Positions 39,298 to 51,640 of a stretch of 64,000 bases of DNA are shown piece after piece. This DNA is from Phaseolus vulgaris (Eukaryota > Streptophyta > Magnoliopsida > Fabales > Fabaceae). The notes beneath the pieces are model-generated. The model saw nothing but the letters and a program-made list of their open reading frames with translations, was not told the origin of the DNA and did no database searches. Numbering within the stretch: position 1 is the first letter of the stretch; every line of letters begins with the position of its first letter. The position numbers and the translations under genes are program-made. The stretch spans positions 26,509,621-26,573,620 of the forward strand of contig NC_023749.2 in the NCBI RefSeq assembly GCF_000499845.2, read 5' to 3'.

Positions 39298-42200
39298 TTG
39301 GCATGGTTGGTGCATAGCCAAGTGCATGATTTTGGTGTTTTGGCTTGATTTTTGTGACATGGTGGTGTGTAAGGTGAAAAACGAAAATCATGGTTTTGAA
39401 AAACTGGCTGGACTCAATCCTCACAAATGCGTCCATCATGTGGGAAAAGTTTGGGAGCAAAAGGAATTGATCTTGGCATGGTTGGTGCATAGCCAAGTGC
39501 ATTATTTTGGAGTTTTGGCTTGATTTTGTGACTTGGTGGTGTGTGGGGTGAAAAACGAAAATCATAGTTTTGGATAACTGGCAAGAATCAATCCTCACAA
39601 ATGCCTCCAAAGTGATGTGGGAGAAGTTTGGGAGCAAAAGGAATTGATCTTGGCATGGTTGGTGCATAGCCAAGTGCATGATTTTGGTGTTTTGGCTTGA
39701 TTTTGTCACTTGTTGGTGTGTGGGGTGAAAAACGATAATCATGGTTTTGGAAAACTGGCTGGATTCAATCTTCAAAAATGCCTCCAAAGTCATGTGGTAG
39801 AAGTTTCGGAGCAAAAGGAATTGATCTTCGCATGTTGGTGCAAAGCCAAGTTCCATGATTTTTGTGTTTTGGCTTTATTTTGTTACTTGGTGGTGTGTGG
39901 GGTGAAAAACGAAAATTATGGTTTTGGAAAACTGGTTGGACTCAATCCTCACAAATGCCTCCAAAGTGATGTGGGAGAATTTTGGGAGCAAAAGGAATTG
40001 ATCTTTGCAGGGTTCGTGCATAGCAAAGTCCATGATTTTGGTGTTTTGGCTTCATTTTGTGACTTGGTGGTGTTGGGTGAAAAACGAAAATGATGGTTTT
40101 GGAAAACTTGATGGACTCAATCCTCACAAATACCTCCAAAGTGATGTGGGAGAAGTTTGGGAGCAAATGCAATTGATCTTGGCATGTTTGTTGCATAGCC
40201 AAGTGCATGATTTTGGTATTTTGGCATGATTTTGTGACTTGGTGGGGTGTGGGGTGAAAAACAAAAATCACGGTTTTGGAAAACTGGTTGGACTCAATCC
40301 TCACAAATGCCTCCAAAGTGATGTGGGAGAACTTTCGGAGCAAAAGGAATTAATCTTGGCATGGTTGGTGCAAAGCCAAGTTCCATGATTTTGGTGTTTT
40401 GGCTTGATTTATTGACTTAGTGGTGTGTGGGGTGAAAAACGAAAATCATGGTTTTGGAAAACTAGCTGGACTCAATCCTCACAAATGCCTCCAAAGTGAT
40501 GTGGGAGAAGTTTGATAGCAAAAGGAATTGATCTTGCCATGTTGGTGCAAACCCAAGTTCCATAATTTTGGTGTTTTGGTTTGATTTTGTGACTTGGTGG
40601 TGTGTGGGGTAAAAAACGAAAAATCATGGTTTTAGAAAAGAGGCTGGACTCAATCCTCACAAATACCTCCAAAGTGATGTGGGAGTAGTTTGCGAGCAAA
40701 AGGAATTGTTCTTCGCATGTTTGGTGCATAGCCAAGGGCATGATTTTGGGGTTTTGGCTTGATTTTGTGACTTGGTGGTGTGTTGGGTGAAAAACGAAAA
40801 TCATGGTTTTGGAAAACTAGCTGGACTCAATCCTCACAAATACCTCCAAAGTGATGTGGGATAAGTAGCAAATGCAATTGATCTTGGCATGTTTGTTGCA
40901 TAGCCAAGTGCATGATTTTGGTATTTTAGCATGATTTTGTGACTTGGTGGGGTGTGGGGTGAAAAACGAAAATCATGGTTTTAGAAAAGAGGCTGGACTC
41001 AATCCTCACAAATACCTCCAAAGTGATGTGGGAGTAGTTTGCGAGCAAAAGGAATTGTTCTTCGCATGTTTGGTGCATAGCCAAGGGCATGATTTTGGGG
41101 TTTTGGCTTGATTTTGTGACTTGGTGGTGTGTGTGGTGAAAAACGAAAATCATGGTTTTGTAAAACTGGTAGGACTCAATCTTCACAAATGCCTGCAAAA
41201 TGATGTGGGTGATGTTTGGGAGCAAAAGGAATATATCTTAGCATGGTTGGTGCATAGCAAAGTCCATGATTTTGGTGTTTTAGCTTTATTTTGTGATTTG
41301 TTGGTGTGTGGGGTGAAAAACGAAAATCATGGTTTTGGAAAACTGGCTATACTCAATGCTCACAAATACCTCCAAAGTGATGTGGGAAAAGTTTGGGAGG
41401 AAAAGGAATTGATCTTGGCATGGTTGGTGCATAGCCAAGTGCATGATTTTGGTGTTTTGGCTTGATTTTATCACTTGGTGGTGTGTGGGGTGAAAAACCA
41501 AAATCATGGTTTTGGAAAATTGGCTGGACTCAATCCTCACAAATACCTCCATAGTGATGTGGGTGAAGTTTGGGAGCAAAAGGAATATTTCTTGGCATGG
41601 TTGGTGCATTGCAAAGTCCATGATTTTGGTGTTATGGCTTGATTTTGTGACTTGGTGGTGTGTTGGGTGAAAAACGAAAATCATGGTTTTGGAAAACTGG
41701 CTGGACTCAATCCTCACAAATACCTCCAAAGTGATGTGGCAAAAGTTTGGGAGCAAATGGAATTGATCTTGGCATGGTTGGTGCATAGCCAAGTGCATGA
41801 TTTTGGTGTTTTGGCTTGATTTTATCACTTGGTGGTGTGTGGGGTGAAAAACCAAAATCATGGTTTTGGAAAATTGGCTGGACTCAATCCTCACAAATAC
41901 CTCCATAGTGATGTGGGTGAAGTTTGGGAGCAAAAGGAATATTTCTTGGCATGGTTGGTGCATTGCAAAGTCCATGATTTTGGTGTTATGGCTTGATTTT
42001 GTGACTTGGTGGTGTGTTGGGTGAAAAACGAAAATCATGGTTTTGGAAAACTGGCTGGACTCAATCCTCACAAATACCTCCAAAGTGATGTGGCAAAAGT
42101 TTGGGAGCAAATGGAATTGATCTTGGCATGGTTGGTGCATAGCAAAGTCCATGATTTTGGTGTTTTGGCTTTATTTTGTGACTTGGTGATGTGCGGGGTG

Positions 42201-43852
42201 AAAAATGAAAATCATGGTTTTGGAAAACTAGCTGGACTCAATCCTCACAAATGCCTCCAAAGTGATGTGGCAAAAGTTTGGGAGCAAGTGGAATTGATCT
42301 TGGCATGGTTGGTGCATAGCAAAGTCCATGATTTTCGTGTTTTGGCTTTATTTTGTGACTTGGTGGTGTGTGGGGTGAAAAACGAAAATCATGGTTTTGG
42401 AAAACTGGCTGGACTCTGGTTGGTGCATAGCCAAGTCCATGATTTTGGTGTTTTGGCTTGATTTGGTGACTTGGTGGTGTGTGGGTTGAAAAACTTAAAT
42501 CATGCTTTTGGAAAACTGGCTGGACTCAATCGTCACAAATTCCTCCAAAGTGATGTGGGTGAAGTTTGGGAGCAAAAGGAATATATCTTCGCATGGTTGG
42601 TGCATAGCAAAGTCCATGATTTTGGTGTTTTGGCTTGATTTTGTAACTTGGTGGTTGTTGGGTGAAAAACGAAAATCATGGTTTTGGAAAACTGGCTGGA
42701 CACAATCCTCACAACTACCTCCAAAGTGGTGTGGGAGAAGTTTGGGAGCAAAAGAAATTGATCTTGGCATGGTTGGTGCATAGCCAAGTGCATGATTTTG
42801 GTGTTTTGGCTTGATTTTGTGACTTGGTGGTGTGTTGGGTGAAAAACGAAAATGATGGTTTTAGAAAAGAGGCTCGACTCAATCCTCACAAATACCTCCA
42901 AAGTGATGTGGGAGTAGTTTGCGAGCAAAAGGAATTGTTCTTCGCATGTTTGGTGCATAGCCAAGGGCATGATTTTGGGGTTTTGGCTTGATTTTGTGAC
43001 TTGGTGGTGTGTTGGGTGAAAAACGAAAATCATGGTTTTGGAAAACTCAATGGACTCAATCTTTACAAATGCCTCAAAAGGGATATGGGTGAAGTTTGGG
43101 AGGAAAAGGAATTGATGTTGGCATGGTTGGTGAATAGCAAAGTCCATGATTTTTGTGTTTTGGTTTGATTTTGTGACATGGTGGTGTGTAGGGTGAAAAA
43201 CGAAAATCATGGTTTTGGAAAACTGGCTATACTCAATCCTCACAAATACCTCCAAAGTGATGTGGGAAAAGTTTGGGAGCAAAAGGAATTGATCTTGGCA
43301 TGGTTGGTGCATAGCCAAGTGCATGATTTTGGTGTTTTGGCTTGATTTTATGACTTGGTGGTGTGTGGGGTGAAAAACGAAAATCATGGTTTTGGAAAAT
43401 TGGCTGCACTCAATCCTCACAAATGCCTCCAAAGTGATGTGAGGGAATTTTGGGAGCAAAAGGAATTGATCTTGGCCTGGTTGGTGCAGAGCCAAGTTCC
43501 ATTATTTTGGTGTTTTTGCTTGATTTTGTTATTTGGTGGTGTGTGGGGTGAAAAGCGAAAATCATGGTTTTGGAAAACTGGCTGGACTCAATCCTCACAA
43601 ATGCCTCCAAAGTGATGTCGGAGAAGTTTGGGAGCAAAAGGAATTGATCTTGGCATGGTTGGTGCATAATATAGTCCATGATTTTGGCGTTTTGGCTTGA
43701 TTTTGTGACTTGGTGGTGTGTTGGGTGAAAAACGAAAATCATGGTTTTGGAAAACTGGCTGGACTCAATCCTGACAAAGGCCTCCAAACTTATGTGGGAA
43801 ATGTTTGATAGCAAAAGGAATTGATCTTGGCATGGTTGGTGCGTAGCCAAGT
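39298..43852 (+). repeat. ~178-bp satellite, block 2 (about 25 monomers)
   Basis: The same monomer as block 1, continuing in phase from it. It contains local higher-order duplication: 41461-41814 and 41815-42168 are near-perfect 354-bp (two-monomer) copies. A variant monomer with gaaaagaggct, gggagtagtttgcgagc and tgttcttcgcatg recurs near 40631, 40982 and 42862. The block ends at gtagccaagt, the left duplication of B3. Confidence 0.95.
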
Positions 43853-44136
43853 TGATGGCATTTCATGAAGGTCTTCTTGAATCATGTAAGAAAAGTGGTG
43901 CGGAAGCTATGAAGGTGTGTGTGCAAGATCCTCCTAAGAGTGGTGTTGATCTTGAAGGTGCATGATAGGTATGATTATAGGGAGGTTCGGCCAGCCCAAG
44001 GATATGTGAAGGAAATGAAATTTAGAGCCGAGAAGCAAAGCTTGGCACAAAATGGCAGCATAACTTTACTCACAATAAACTTGAAAATACAAGGTGTAGC
44101 CATGCATGTGGGCTTGTGCTTGGGCCTCTTCCATCA
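43853..44136 (-). repeat. B3 3' LTR, internally deleted
   Basis: 284 bp compared with ~700 bp for the other LTR of the same element; the part between caaggtgtag and ccatgcatgtgggc is missing, including the TATA region. Ends are TGATGG/CCATCA. Confidence 0.88.
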
Positions 44137-44149
44137 TCCCCTCCCTCTT
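44137..44149 (-). promoter_or_regulatory. B3 polypurine tract
   Basis: tcccctccctctt, the reverse of aagagggagggga, next to the LTR. Confidence 0.78.
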
Positions 44150-44302
44150 GAAATGGATTTGTCCTCAAATCCATTGCTTCTTCTTCTTCATGGCTAGGGG
44201 AATGGATGTGGCTGGATGGTGTCCATCATCTCCTTCTCCTTGAGAAGATCTATCCTCAGATCTAGAGATTTGATCTCGGATAGCAGCCTCTTGCTTCTTC
44301 AA

Positions 44303-45217
44303 CTATGCTTGCCCTCCCGGATCAAACGTCCACCTAGGGGAATTATCAAATAAAGCAAATGAGTTAGTTGAAGCAGTTATATACAAATCAATTTTATGAA
44401 GTTGCCATTTTTGTTTTTCTTTTGTTTTTGGCAACTTTTTACAATATTTCTCTTTTGATGGTTGCATGTGTTCTCCAATCCTCTCATGCTTTGTAAAATT
44501 TTCAATAGTGGTTACTTGTTCCTTAGGCATAATTCCTTTAGGAAGTGGTAACAACGCAAAAAGAGAAAGAGGACTATGTTCACATACAACTTCAAATGTA
44601 GAAATATTAGTAGTCTTGTGGACTACTCTATTGTATGCATGCTCAATAGAAAAAGGATACTCATCCCAAGAATTGTGGTTGGCTTTCATGATTTCTCTAG
44701 GCATAGTAACAAGAGCTATGTTTTCAATTTTATTTTGACCATTCTTTTGAGGATGATAAGAATTTGAAAAGGACAACTTAGTTGCAAGTTTTTCCAAGAT
44801 AATCCTCAAATGATGGTTTTCAAATTTTGGAGCTCTATCCAACACTAAGTTTGAAGAGAAATCATGAAGACTTGTCACTTCTTTAAGGAAGAGTTTATCC
44901 ATGTCCATGACAATGGAATCAAAACCTTTTGTTGTCATAGGAAGATCTAATATGAAATTTAGGCTTATGTCTTCCCAAGGATCATTTGCAAAAGGTGAAG
45001 GAGTATAGAGTTCATGAGACATCGCCTTAGATGTATTTTTAAAACACGCAATGTATCTAGGGTAATCTCTTTGAACATCTTTTCTCATGGGTGACAATAA
45101 TTTTCCTTTTAAAAGCTCTAGAGTTTTATCAACTCTAATTTGACCCATGAGTTCTCCTTCATGAAGAATTTCTCTTTTATGTGTGAAGGTAGTCTCGTTG
45201 ATACAACCTTTGTTCAT
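44303..45217 (-). pseudogene. B3 patchwork ORF, integrase-remnant part
   Basis: In line with the next frame (45233-46039), with a short break between them. It keeps more integrase than B1: SPMRKDVQRDY, SLNFILDLPMTTKGFDSIV, VLDRAPKFENH, SNSYHPQKNGQNKIENIAL and EHAYNRVVHKTTN. Compared with element D, the first catalytic Asp (DFILGL) is Asn and the Glu (QTEVVN) is replaced by Lys; only the middle Asp remains. So it cannot work as an integrase. Confidence 0.75.
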
Positions 45218-45232
45218 GGAAATTTCAATTCT

Positions 45233-46039
45233 TTACAAAGGTTGTCTCAATAAGACATGACAAGTTTCTTTAGGCACTACTTCACATAAAAAATTGTCTT
45301 TGTAGATGCCTATAGATGACTTGACCTTCACTTGGTGATATCTTGGCATGTATGTAAAATAATCTACTATATTTTTATCTATGCAAGCCTTTTTTAAGGA
45401 TTCTTCTTCTTTTTCTAGGCTTGCAAGTGTTCCTTTACAAAAGGTAAGGCTAGGTTGTTCAACAAGAGGTATATTTTCAAATGTATTTTCAACTTTTCCT
45501 TCTTGTTGAATGACCTTGTGGGAAGGAACACTCTTCTCCCACGTCTTTTGTTTTCCAAGGGTTTTCTCTTGCTTTTCTATTTTTACATTTTCTTCACTCT
45601 CACTAGCTTCTTTTTCTTGGCTACTATTCTCATCTTTGTCCCTTAAGATCATAGATCTTTCATTGAAACATTGAGATGCTAATTGATCATTTCCAAGGTA
45701 TTCTAAACATGGATTTTCTCTAGCTTGAGTGTGAGAGATATGCTTGGTTAGGTTTTCTTGTCTCTCTTTCCTAGCTCTCCTAGGGAATTGTTGATGATAT
45801 TCATTTTTCCTAAGACTTTCTTCCCCAAGATAATCATGATGTTTAGAGCTAGATGCATGAGAATGTAATTTTTTTGAAAATTGAGACTTCTCATTCTTTG
45901 CTTTAGTCAATTCATTAGTTTTGATCTCATTCTCCAATTGTTTAGATGAAATTGATTGAATATCCTTAGTAAGTTGTTTCAAAAGAGATTTCAAGGATTT
46001 CACCTCACTTTTAAGAGATTTAGAGGAGTGAGAAGACAT
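45233..46039 (-). CDS. B3 patchwork gag-like ORF (268 aa)
   Basis: Begins MSSHSSKSLKSEVKSLKSLL, as in B1. It keeps the gag N-terminus (SKQLENEIKTNELTKAK) and then a piece of knuckle (NPCLEYLGNDQLASQCF), an acidic/basic linker with EKTLGKQKTWEKSVPSHKVI, and the protease flank IYKDNFLCEVVPKETCHVLL without the DSG centre. Its near-collinearity with B1 and B4 suggests one ancestor that spread in this deleted form. Confidence 0.7.
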   Translation of the reverse strand: MSSHSSKSLKSEVKSLKSLLKQLTKDIQSISSKQLENEIKTNELTKAKNEKSQFSKKLHSHASSSKHHDYLGEESLRKNEYHQQFPRRARKERQENLTKHISHTQARENPCLEYLGNDQLASQCFNERSMILRDKDENSSQEKEASESEENVKIEKQEKTLGKQKTWEKSVPSHKVIQQEGKVENTFENIPLVEQPSLTFCKGTLASLEKEEESLKKACIDKNIVDYFTYMPRYHQVKVKSSIGIYKDNFLCEVVPKETCHVLLRQPL

Positions 46040-47875
46040 GACTAAAGCTTTGTGTGTAGAAGTATTTTACCTTGAGAAAAATTTAGGGAAGTCAAAGAAG
46101 GTAGTCTTCCAGGTAAGGGAGGTGAGTCACAAAGGACTACTTAAGTACCAAGCCTTTGCCTTAGCCAAAAACTATCCCTCAATGTCTTCACACAAAACTT
46201 CCTCTTAGTAAACTACTTAGAACACAATTAAGTTGAGAAATCAAAACTTTTTTTTTCAATGCAAGAAAACAATGTATGCTAACTAATCAACAAAGCTAGA
46301 CGGTTTATCACAACTTAACAAAATAAGCATGCAAAGCGTCACTACCTAAGCAAAAGAAAAGGCAATTACAAACAATTAACAATTGCTAATTAAGAATTCT
46401 ATACTAGTCGGCCCTAGGTGAGGCTTCTTGGACACTTTAAGCCCTTGAAGACACACTCACCGTCTAAAACGTAATTAAGAGGTAATTAACACAAATTAAG
46501 TTGTAAGGAAATTAAGAAAATCTCCCTTTGTTGATCCTCTTTTTGCTAAATGCACTTCCTTGTTGTCTTTGCTTGTTGATCCTCCAAGTGTTTGTAGTGT
46601 TTTTCAAGAATGCTTGTTTCGGCCTTGTCTTTGTTTCCCCTTAGAATGAAGGTTTTAATTCTCCAATTCCAGCACCTATCAAAAGACTAGACCTTACCCA
46701 AGTCAAGTTTCCATTCAATTAAGCACCAAAGGAGAAATAAATTCCAGCACCAAATTAGAGGTCAAGAAACAAAAGCAAGAAACAATTTAATTGAATAAAA
46801 TAGTACCACAAAAAGGAGATTGATTATGACAACTAGAAAGAGGTCCAAGAAATATTAAGCAAGCAAATAAAAGGTACCAAAATAAAGGTAGGCACACAAA
46901 GGAATCCTAAGAATGGCACTAGAATTAGATGACCAAAGAAAAAAAAAAAACAGCACCACTGGAAAATGTTGTGGGCCAGAAACGTGTTTTTCCCCAATTT
47001 ATGTTGAACTGTGTTTTTAAGATATGATTCTGAAATTTCATATGCAAGATATTCAAGATCTTAACTAAATCACTCAAAACGCATGCACCAATTTTTTTTA
47101 ATAAATTTTGCAATTTTGGTGTTCAGTTACGCCAACTGTAGCGCCTCAGATTTGCACACTGATTTTAAAAGATTTATCATTTTTTTTTCTGTTGATTCTT
47201 TTGGACTAATTATTTTTTTGTCCTTTCTATAACACTTCAAACTTGCATATTCCAGAGAATCAGAATTTTCCTATGAGTGAAAATATTTTTCTGGAACAAA
47301 ACAGCCAGCACAGAAAATTTGAAACAGGGGATTCTGGAAACTGGAAACAAAAACAGCAAGATACCAAAATTTAAACACAATGGAGTTTGTGAAATAGAAT
47401 TGTGTAGGATCTAAACACAATATGAACTCAAACTAAAATTAAAAAGGCACCAAAAGATCAAAGAACAGCAGATTCAAAGCAATTAAAGATACCCAAAATC
47501 AAGAAACAATCAAGCCAAATAAAGGACTACTAAGAATTGTTGACATTGTGGATGAACATGACTTGACAAAACATATAAGATTCAGAAATTAAAGACTCAA
47601 AAGCATAATATGAACCAAATAAGAAAGCAATAAAGACTAAAAAGCCTAAAAGAAAATAGCAACTCAAAGGTGTATGGAATCCTATCACAATTTGCACAAG
47701 AACTTGTTCAAGATCAATTGAACAAAAGTGCTTCGGTTGGATCTTCCACAAAGCACACCAAAACAAATTAAAATGCAAAAAACAGCAAGACAATTATGGA
47801 AATAAGATAAACAACATGAAATAAAGAAGAACTAGAAATAAAAAGACCAAAAGCAACTCATCTTGAAGAACACAA
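46040..47875 (-). other. B3 leader region, non-coding
   Basis: Reverse-oriented counterpart of 14836-16651 and 34584-36427. A-rich on this strand, no supported gene. Confidence 0.7.
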
Positions 47876-47888
47876 GCTCATGATACCA
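47876..47888 (-). promoter_or_regulatory. B3 primer-binding site, tRNA-Met type
   Basis: gctcatgatacca on the plus strand, i.e. tggtatcatgagc on the element strand, two bases from the LTR. Same one-base variant as B2. Confidence 0.82.
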
Positions 47889-47890
47889 AA

Positions 47891-49752
47891 TGATGGCATT
47901 TCATGAAGGTCTTCTTGAATCATGTAAGAAAAGTGGTGCGGAAGCTATGAAGGTGTGTGTGCAAGATCCTCCTAAGAGTGGTGTTGATCTTGAAGGTGCA
48001 TGATAGGTATGATTATAGGGAGGTTCGGCCAGCCCAAGGAGATGTGAAGGAAATGAAGTTTAGAGCCTAGAATTCTAGGAGAAGCAAAGCTTGGCACAAA
48101 ATGGCAGCATAACTTTACTCACAATAAACTTGAAAATACAAGGTGTAGGCTCCTCCTTTTATAGGCTAAGGAGGACCATAATGCAACCCTAATGCTAGCT
48201 GTACCGTCCCGTATCCGGGCGTTGAATAAGTCAAGGTTAAAGTCAACACCAGCGTCAAGAAGAGGCGTCGCCAAGGCAAGGCGTCGCCTAGGTGAAGGCG
48301 TCGCCCAACCGCCAGATCAAACATTACTAAAGCGAGGCAATCACAGTGTGGTTCCCCGATACCCATGGGTAGGAAAGACCATGGGGGGAGCGACGCCGTG
48401 GGAAGGCCTCAGGTCCCGATGATCCGGGAGAGTGATAAAGAGAAGAGAAAGGTGGCTTCAAGGCCATAGTAACAACACCAGTGTAGGGCAACCTGACTCG
48501 TGAAGTACCCCCGCCGCCCCAGAGACGCCTTGGGACAAATACGACTCAAGAGGAAGGTCACGTCCAGGGTAGCCGGGTGCAGGGTACGAGAGGAAGGCAG
48601 ATACGCTCTCAAAGTGAGTGACTAGATAATTGGGGGCATGAGTTGGCACCCAAAAAGTCACCCCTTGCGCAGTAGCACTCCCAGGCAGGAGGACTCACAC
48701 GTAGAAACGTCCCCAGATGGGCAGAAACGCCCCCAGATGGGGTCATGGCGTCGTGAGGCCCTCCACGTGTACGACAGCCAGGTCAGAATAGAAACACCCT
48801 TTAGTCAGATACCAGGTAATTAAAGTCATTCAATACAGTTTCCGTTTCGAGCGTTCAGGTACTATAATGGCTCCCAAGCGTTTCAACGTCTTAAATGCGC
48901 TACGTTTTCTAATTAGACGCCTTAATTGAGCGCGTTTCGTTCGTGATTAAAAGCGCTTTAAGGCGCTTTAAATGCTTGGGTAGTTTAAATAGCGCTGAGA
49001 ATGTTGGGAACGGGGTTGGAAAGTTTTGGCAAATTTTCCCAGAATACACTCCAGTTGCTTGCTCGAAGTCGTGAGGCTACGCACAAGGGACTGGAAAAGA
49101 GGTTGTTTGCCAGAGCGAGAATATACACACAATACACAGTTCTTTTTACCACCTTTAGAGTGCCATACGCGGTGCTTAGACACGGAGGTGCACAGTTTTG
49201 GTGTTTCTTGCCGGCTGACTTGAGCGTCGAAGTGCAAACGGCCGCTAGGGCGCCCCTTTGTCCTCTTTTTTGCAGGAATCCACAGGTAACCAGTTGGAAG
49301 GAGTCCCTAGCTGACGGTTGAGGTCGCGCACAAAGACGTCACAGGTCAACCGGACGGAACACTAGCCAAATGAAATGTAAATGTGAAGCACATGGGTGCA
49401 CATGGCACACGGGTGCACAAATGAGCACATGGGGAGTGGTGTGTCTAGTTTTTATGCTCACCCCCTCCATGGGCTTTCTAGACCGGCCTTGGTAAATTTA
49501 GAGGTTTTTTTAGAAACTCTAAGTTTACCTAGGTTGGTGTTTTAGGTGCCAAAATTAATTCTAAGAAAATTACAAATAAAGTTCCTATGCTAATTTTGAC
49601 AGGAAATTAAAGTCTACTCTACACTAGAGTTTATGGCATTTGAACATGTAAAAGAACGTCTTCTTGGATCCTCTTGCCATAACTCTATGGTTGGCCCAAA
49701 TCTACCCTTTAGTGGGCTTGCATGTGGGCTTGTGCTTGGGCCTCTTCCATCA
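47891..49752 (-). repeat. B3 5' LTR, split by a Tat-C solo LTR
   Basis: Parts 47891-48199 and 49362-49752 (about 700 bp together). TGATGG/CCATCA ends. TATA motif ttttata (reverse TATAAAA) near 48157. The left part beyond the insertion is shared with 43853-44136; the right part (49367-49700) is not found in the other B LTRs of this window. Confidence 0.85.
48200..49361 (+). repeat. Tat-C solo LTR
   Basis: TGTACC...GGAACA, 1162 bp, matching 24139-25276, with perfect CTAGC duplications at 48195-48199 and 49362-49366. No internal region. It is the youngest insertion in this nest, because it sits inside B3, which sits inside the satellite. Confidence 0.95.
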
Positions 49753-50329
49753 CAAGTTCCATGATTTTGGTGTTTTGGCTTGATTTTGGGACTTGGTGCT
49801 GTGTTGGGTGAAAAACGAAAATCATGGTTTTGGCAAACTGGTTGGACTCAATCCTCACAAATGCCTTCAAAGTGATGTGGGAGATGTTTGAGAGCTAAAG
49901 GAATTGATCTTGGCATGGTTGGTGCAAAGCCAATTCCATGATTTTGGTGTTTTGGCTTGATTTAGTGACTTGGTTGTGTTTGGGGTGAAAAACGAAAATC
50001 ATGGTTTTGGAAAACTGGCTGGACTCAATCCTCACAAATTCCTCCAAAGTGATGGGGGAGATGTTTGGGAGCTAAAGGAATTGATCTTGGCATGGTTGGT
50101 GCAAAGACAAGTTCAATGATTTTGGTGTTTTGGTTTGATTTTGTGACTTGGTGGTGTGTGGGCTGAAAAACGAAAATCATGGTTTTGGAAAACTGGTTGG
50201 ACTCAATCCTCACAAATGCCTCCAAAGTGATGTGGTAGATGTTTGGGAGCAAAAGGAATTGATCTTGGCATGGTTGGTGCATAGCCAAGTGCATGATTTT
50301 AGTGTTTTGGCTTGATTTTGTGACCTGGT
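49753..50329 (+). repeat. ~178-bp satellite, block 3 (about 3 monomers)
   Basis: Continues block 2 after the B3 duplication CAAGT, in phase. It ends at gtgacctggt, where the reverse solo LTR begins. Confidence 0.94.
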
Positions 50330-50992
50330 TGATGGTATTCCTATGAGGTCTTCTTTGATTTTTGATGATGATGGGTGCGGAAGCTTGGTGGGGAAGAGTG
50401 GAATAAGGCCTTCCTTGGAAGTGTGGGTGCCTTGAAGGTGCATGAGGAGTAGTGAGGGTTGGAGTTGTTCGGCCATCTCCATTTGAGGGTGAAGATTGAA
50501 GACTAAAAACGTAATTCTAGAGAGAATTTGGCAAGGGAGTAATTTGAATGGCACTTGGGCAGCATTTCATTACTCAAAATAGTCTTGAAAATACAAGGTG
50601 TTGGCTCCTCCTCTTGAAATTTACATTTTACTCAAAATGTAAATTACATCACATGGCACATGGCCGGCCTAGTGGAGGATCCTTCTAGAATGTGACCAAA
50701 TCTTTAGTAAATCTAGGTAAAGTCTCATGTAGTCAAGTTTATGCTATTTACACCACAACTAATACGAAGCTACCCTTAATGGGCCTTCAAGTAGCATATA
50801 CAAATCTTCATGGATAGGCTTGGCCTAGATACTCCTCCCTTTGGCCTAGACGCTCCTCCCTTTGTCCTAGACGCTCCTCCCTTTGGCCTAGACGTTCCTC
50901 CCTTTGGCCTAGACGCTCTTGGTTTGGCTTTGGATGCTCATGTCTTGGCTTTTGTCTTTTTATGTGGGGATGTGCTTGGCCTTCTTCCATCA
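50330..50992 (-). repeat. Solo B-family LTR, reverse, in satellite
   Basis: TGATGG...CCATCA on the minus strand, 663 bp. Flanks ctggt (50325-50329) and ttggt (50993-50997) differ at one base; the satellite consensus is ttggt. Contains five units of a 21-bp repeat (50824-50925). This LTR subtype (ccatttgagggtgaagattg) is also found in B4. Confidence 0.9.
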
Positions 50993-51180
50993 TTGGTGGT
51001 GTGTTGGGTGAAAAACGAAAATCATGGTTTTGGAAAACTGGCTGGACTCAATCCTCACAAATACCTCCAAAGTGATGTGGGAGAAGTTTGGGAGCAAAAG
51101 GAATAAATCTTGGCATGGTTTGTGCATAGCCAAGTGCATGATTTTGGTGTTTTGGCTTGATTTTGTGACTTGGTGGTGTG
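50993..51180 (+). repeat. ~178-bp satellite, block 4 (last monomer)
   Basis: A single monomer after the solo LTR, ending ...cttggtggtgtg, where unique spacer sequence starts (catgaatcattaaatt). It is thus the promoter-proximal end of the array. Confidence 0.9.
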
Positions 51181-51640
51181 CATGAATCATTAAATTTTCA
51201 AAGTCATGGTTTTTGAGCTTTCTTGGTTGGGAAGTGTCACAAATGCATGCAGAATGAGGTCTACAAAGTTTCGTAGGAAAACCAAGCCATCTTAATGTGG
51301 TTTTGAATTTTTGAAATTTTACAAAATAGAGCGTTTTGAAAAAAATTCATGAAAATTCGAAACCTTGGCCAATCTTAACGAAACTTGGTGGGCACCTTCT
51401 TGATATTATTATGGGATGGACTGGAAAAAATCATGCAAAAATACAGTGTCCACATTTCGGGTCTTTGGAAAAATAAAAGAAATACTTCCCCATGTCGAAA
51501 AATTCTAATTTTTTGCAGCCAATGTTGTACCATTTTTATGAGGATCCCTGCAAATTCGTTCTCTAGGTCCCAAAACAGAACTTATGTCTGCTAAAAAAAA
51601 AGTGTATCTACTTGTACAAAAGTGGCTTTTGCATATTTAA
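51181..51640 (+). other. Putative 45S rDNA intergenic spacer, promoter-proximal part
   Basis: AT-rich single-copy sequence between the last satellite monomer and the Pol I promoter-like site. Assigned by position only: promoter, ETS and 18S follow on the same strand. No coding potential. Confidence 0.65.

Larger units (their letters stand above)
43853..49752 (-). mobile_element. B3: non-autonomous B-family element, reverse, inserted in satellite
   Basis: Flanked by perfect CAAGT duplications (43848-43852 and 49753-49757) within a satellite monomer. Reading on the minus strand: LTR (49752-47891, interrupted by a Tat-C solo LTR), tRNA-Met primer site, leader, patchwork gag/pol ORF in two pieces, polypurine tract, LTR (44136-43853, shortened). 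No RT is present. Confidence 0.9.
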
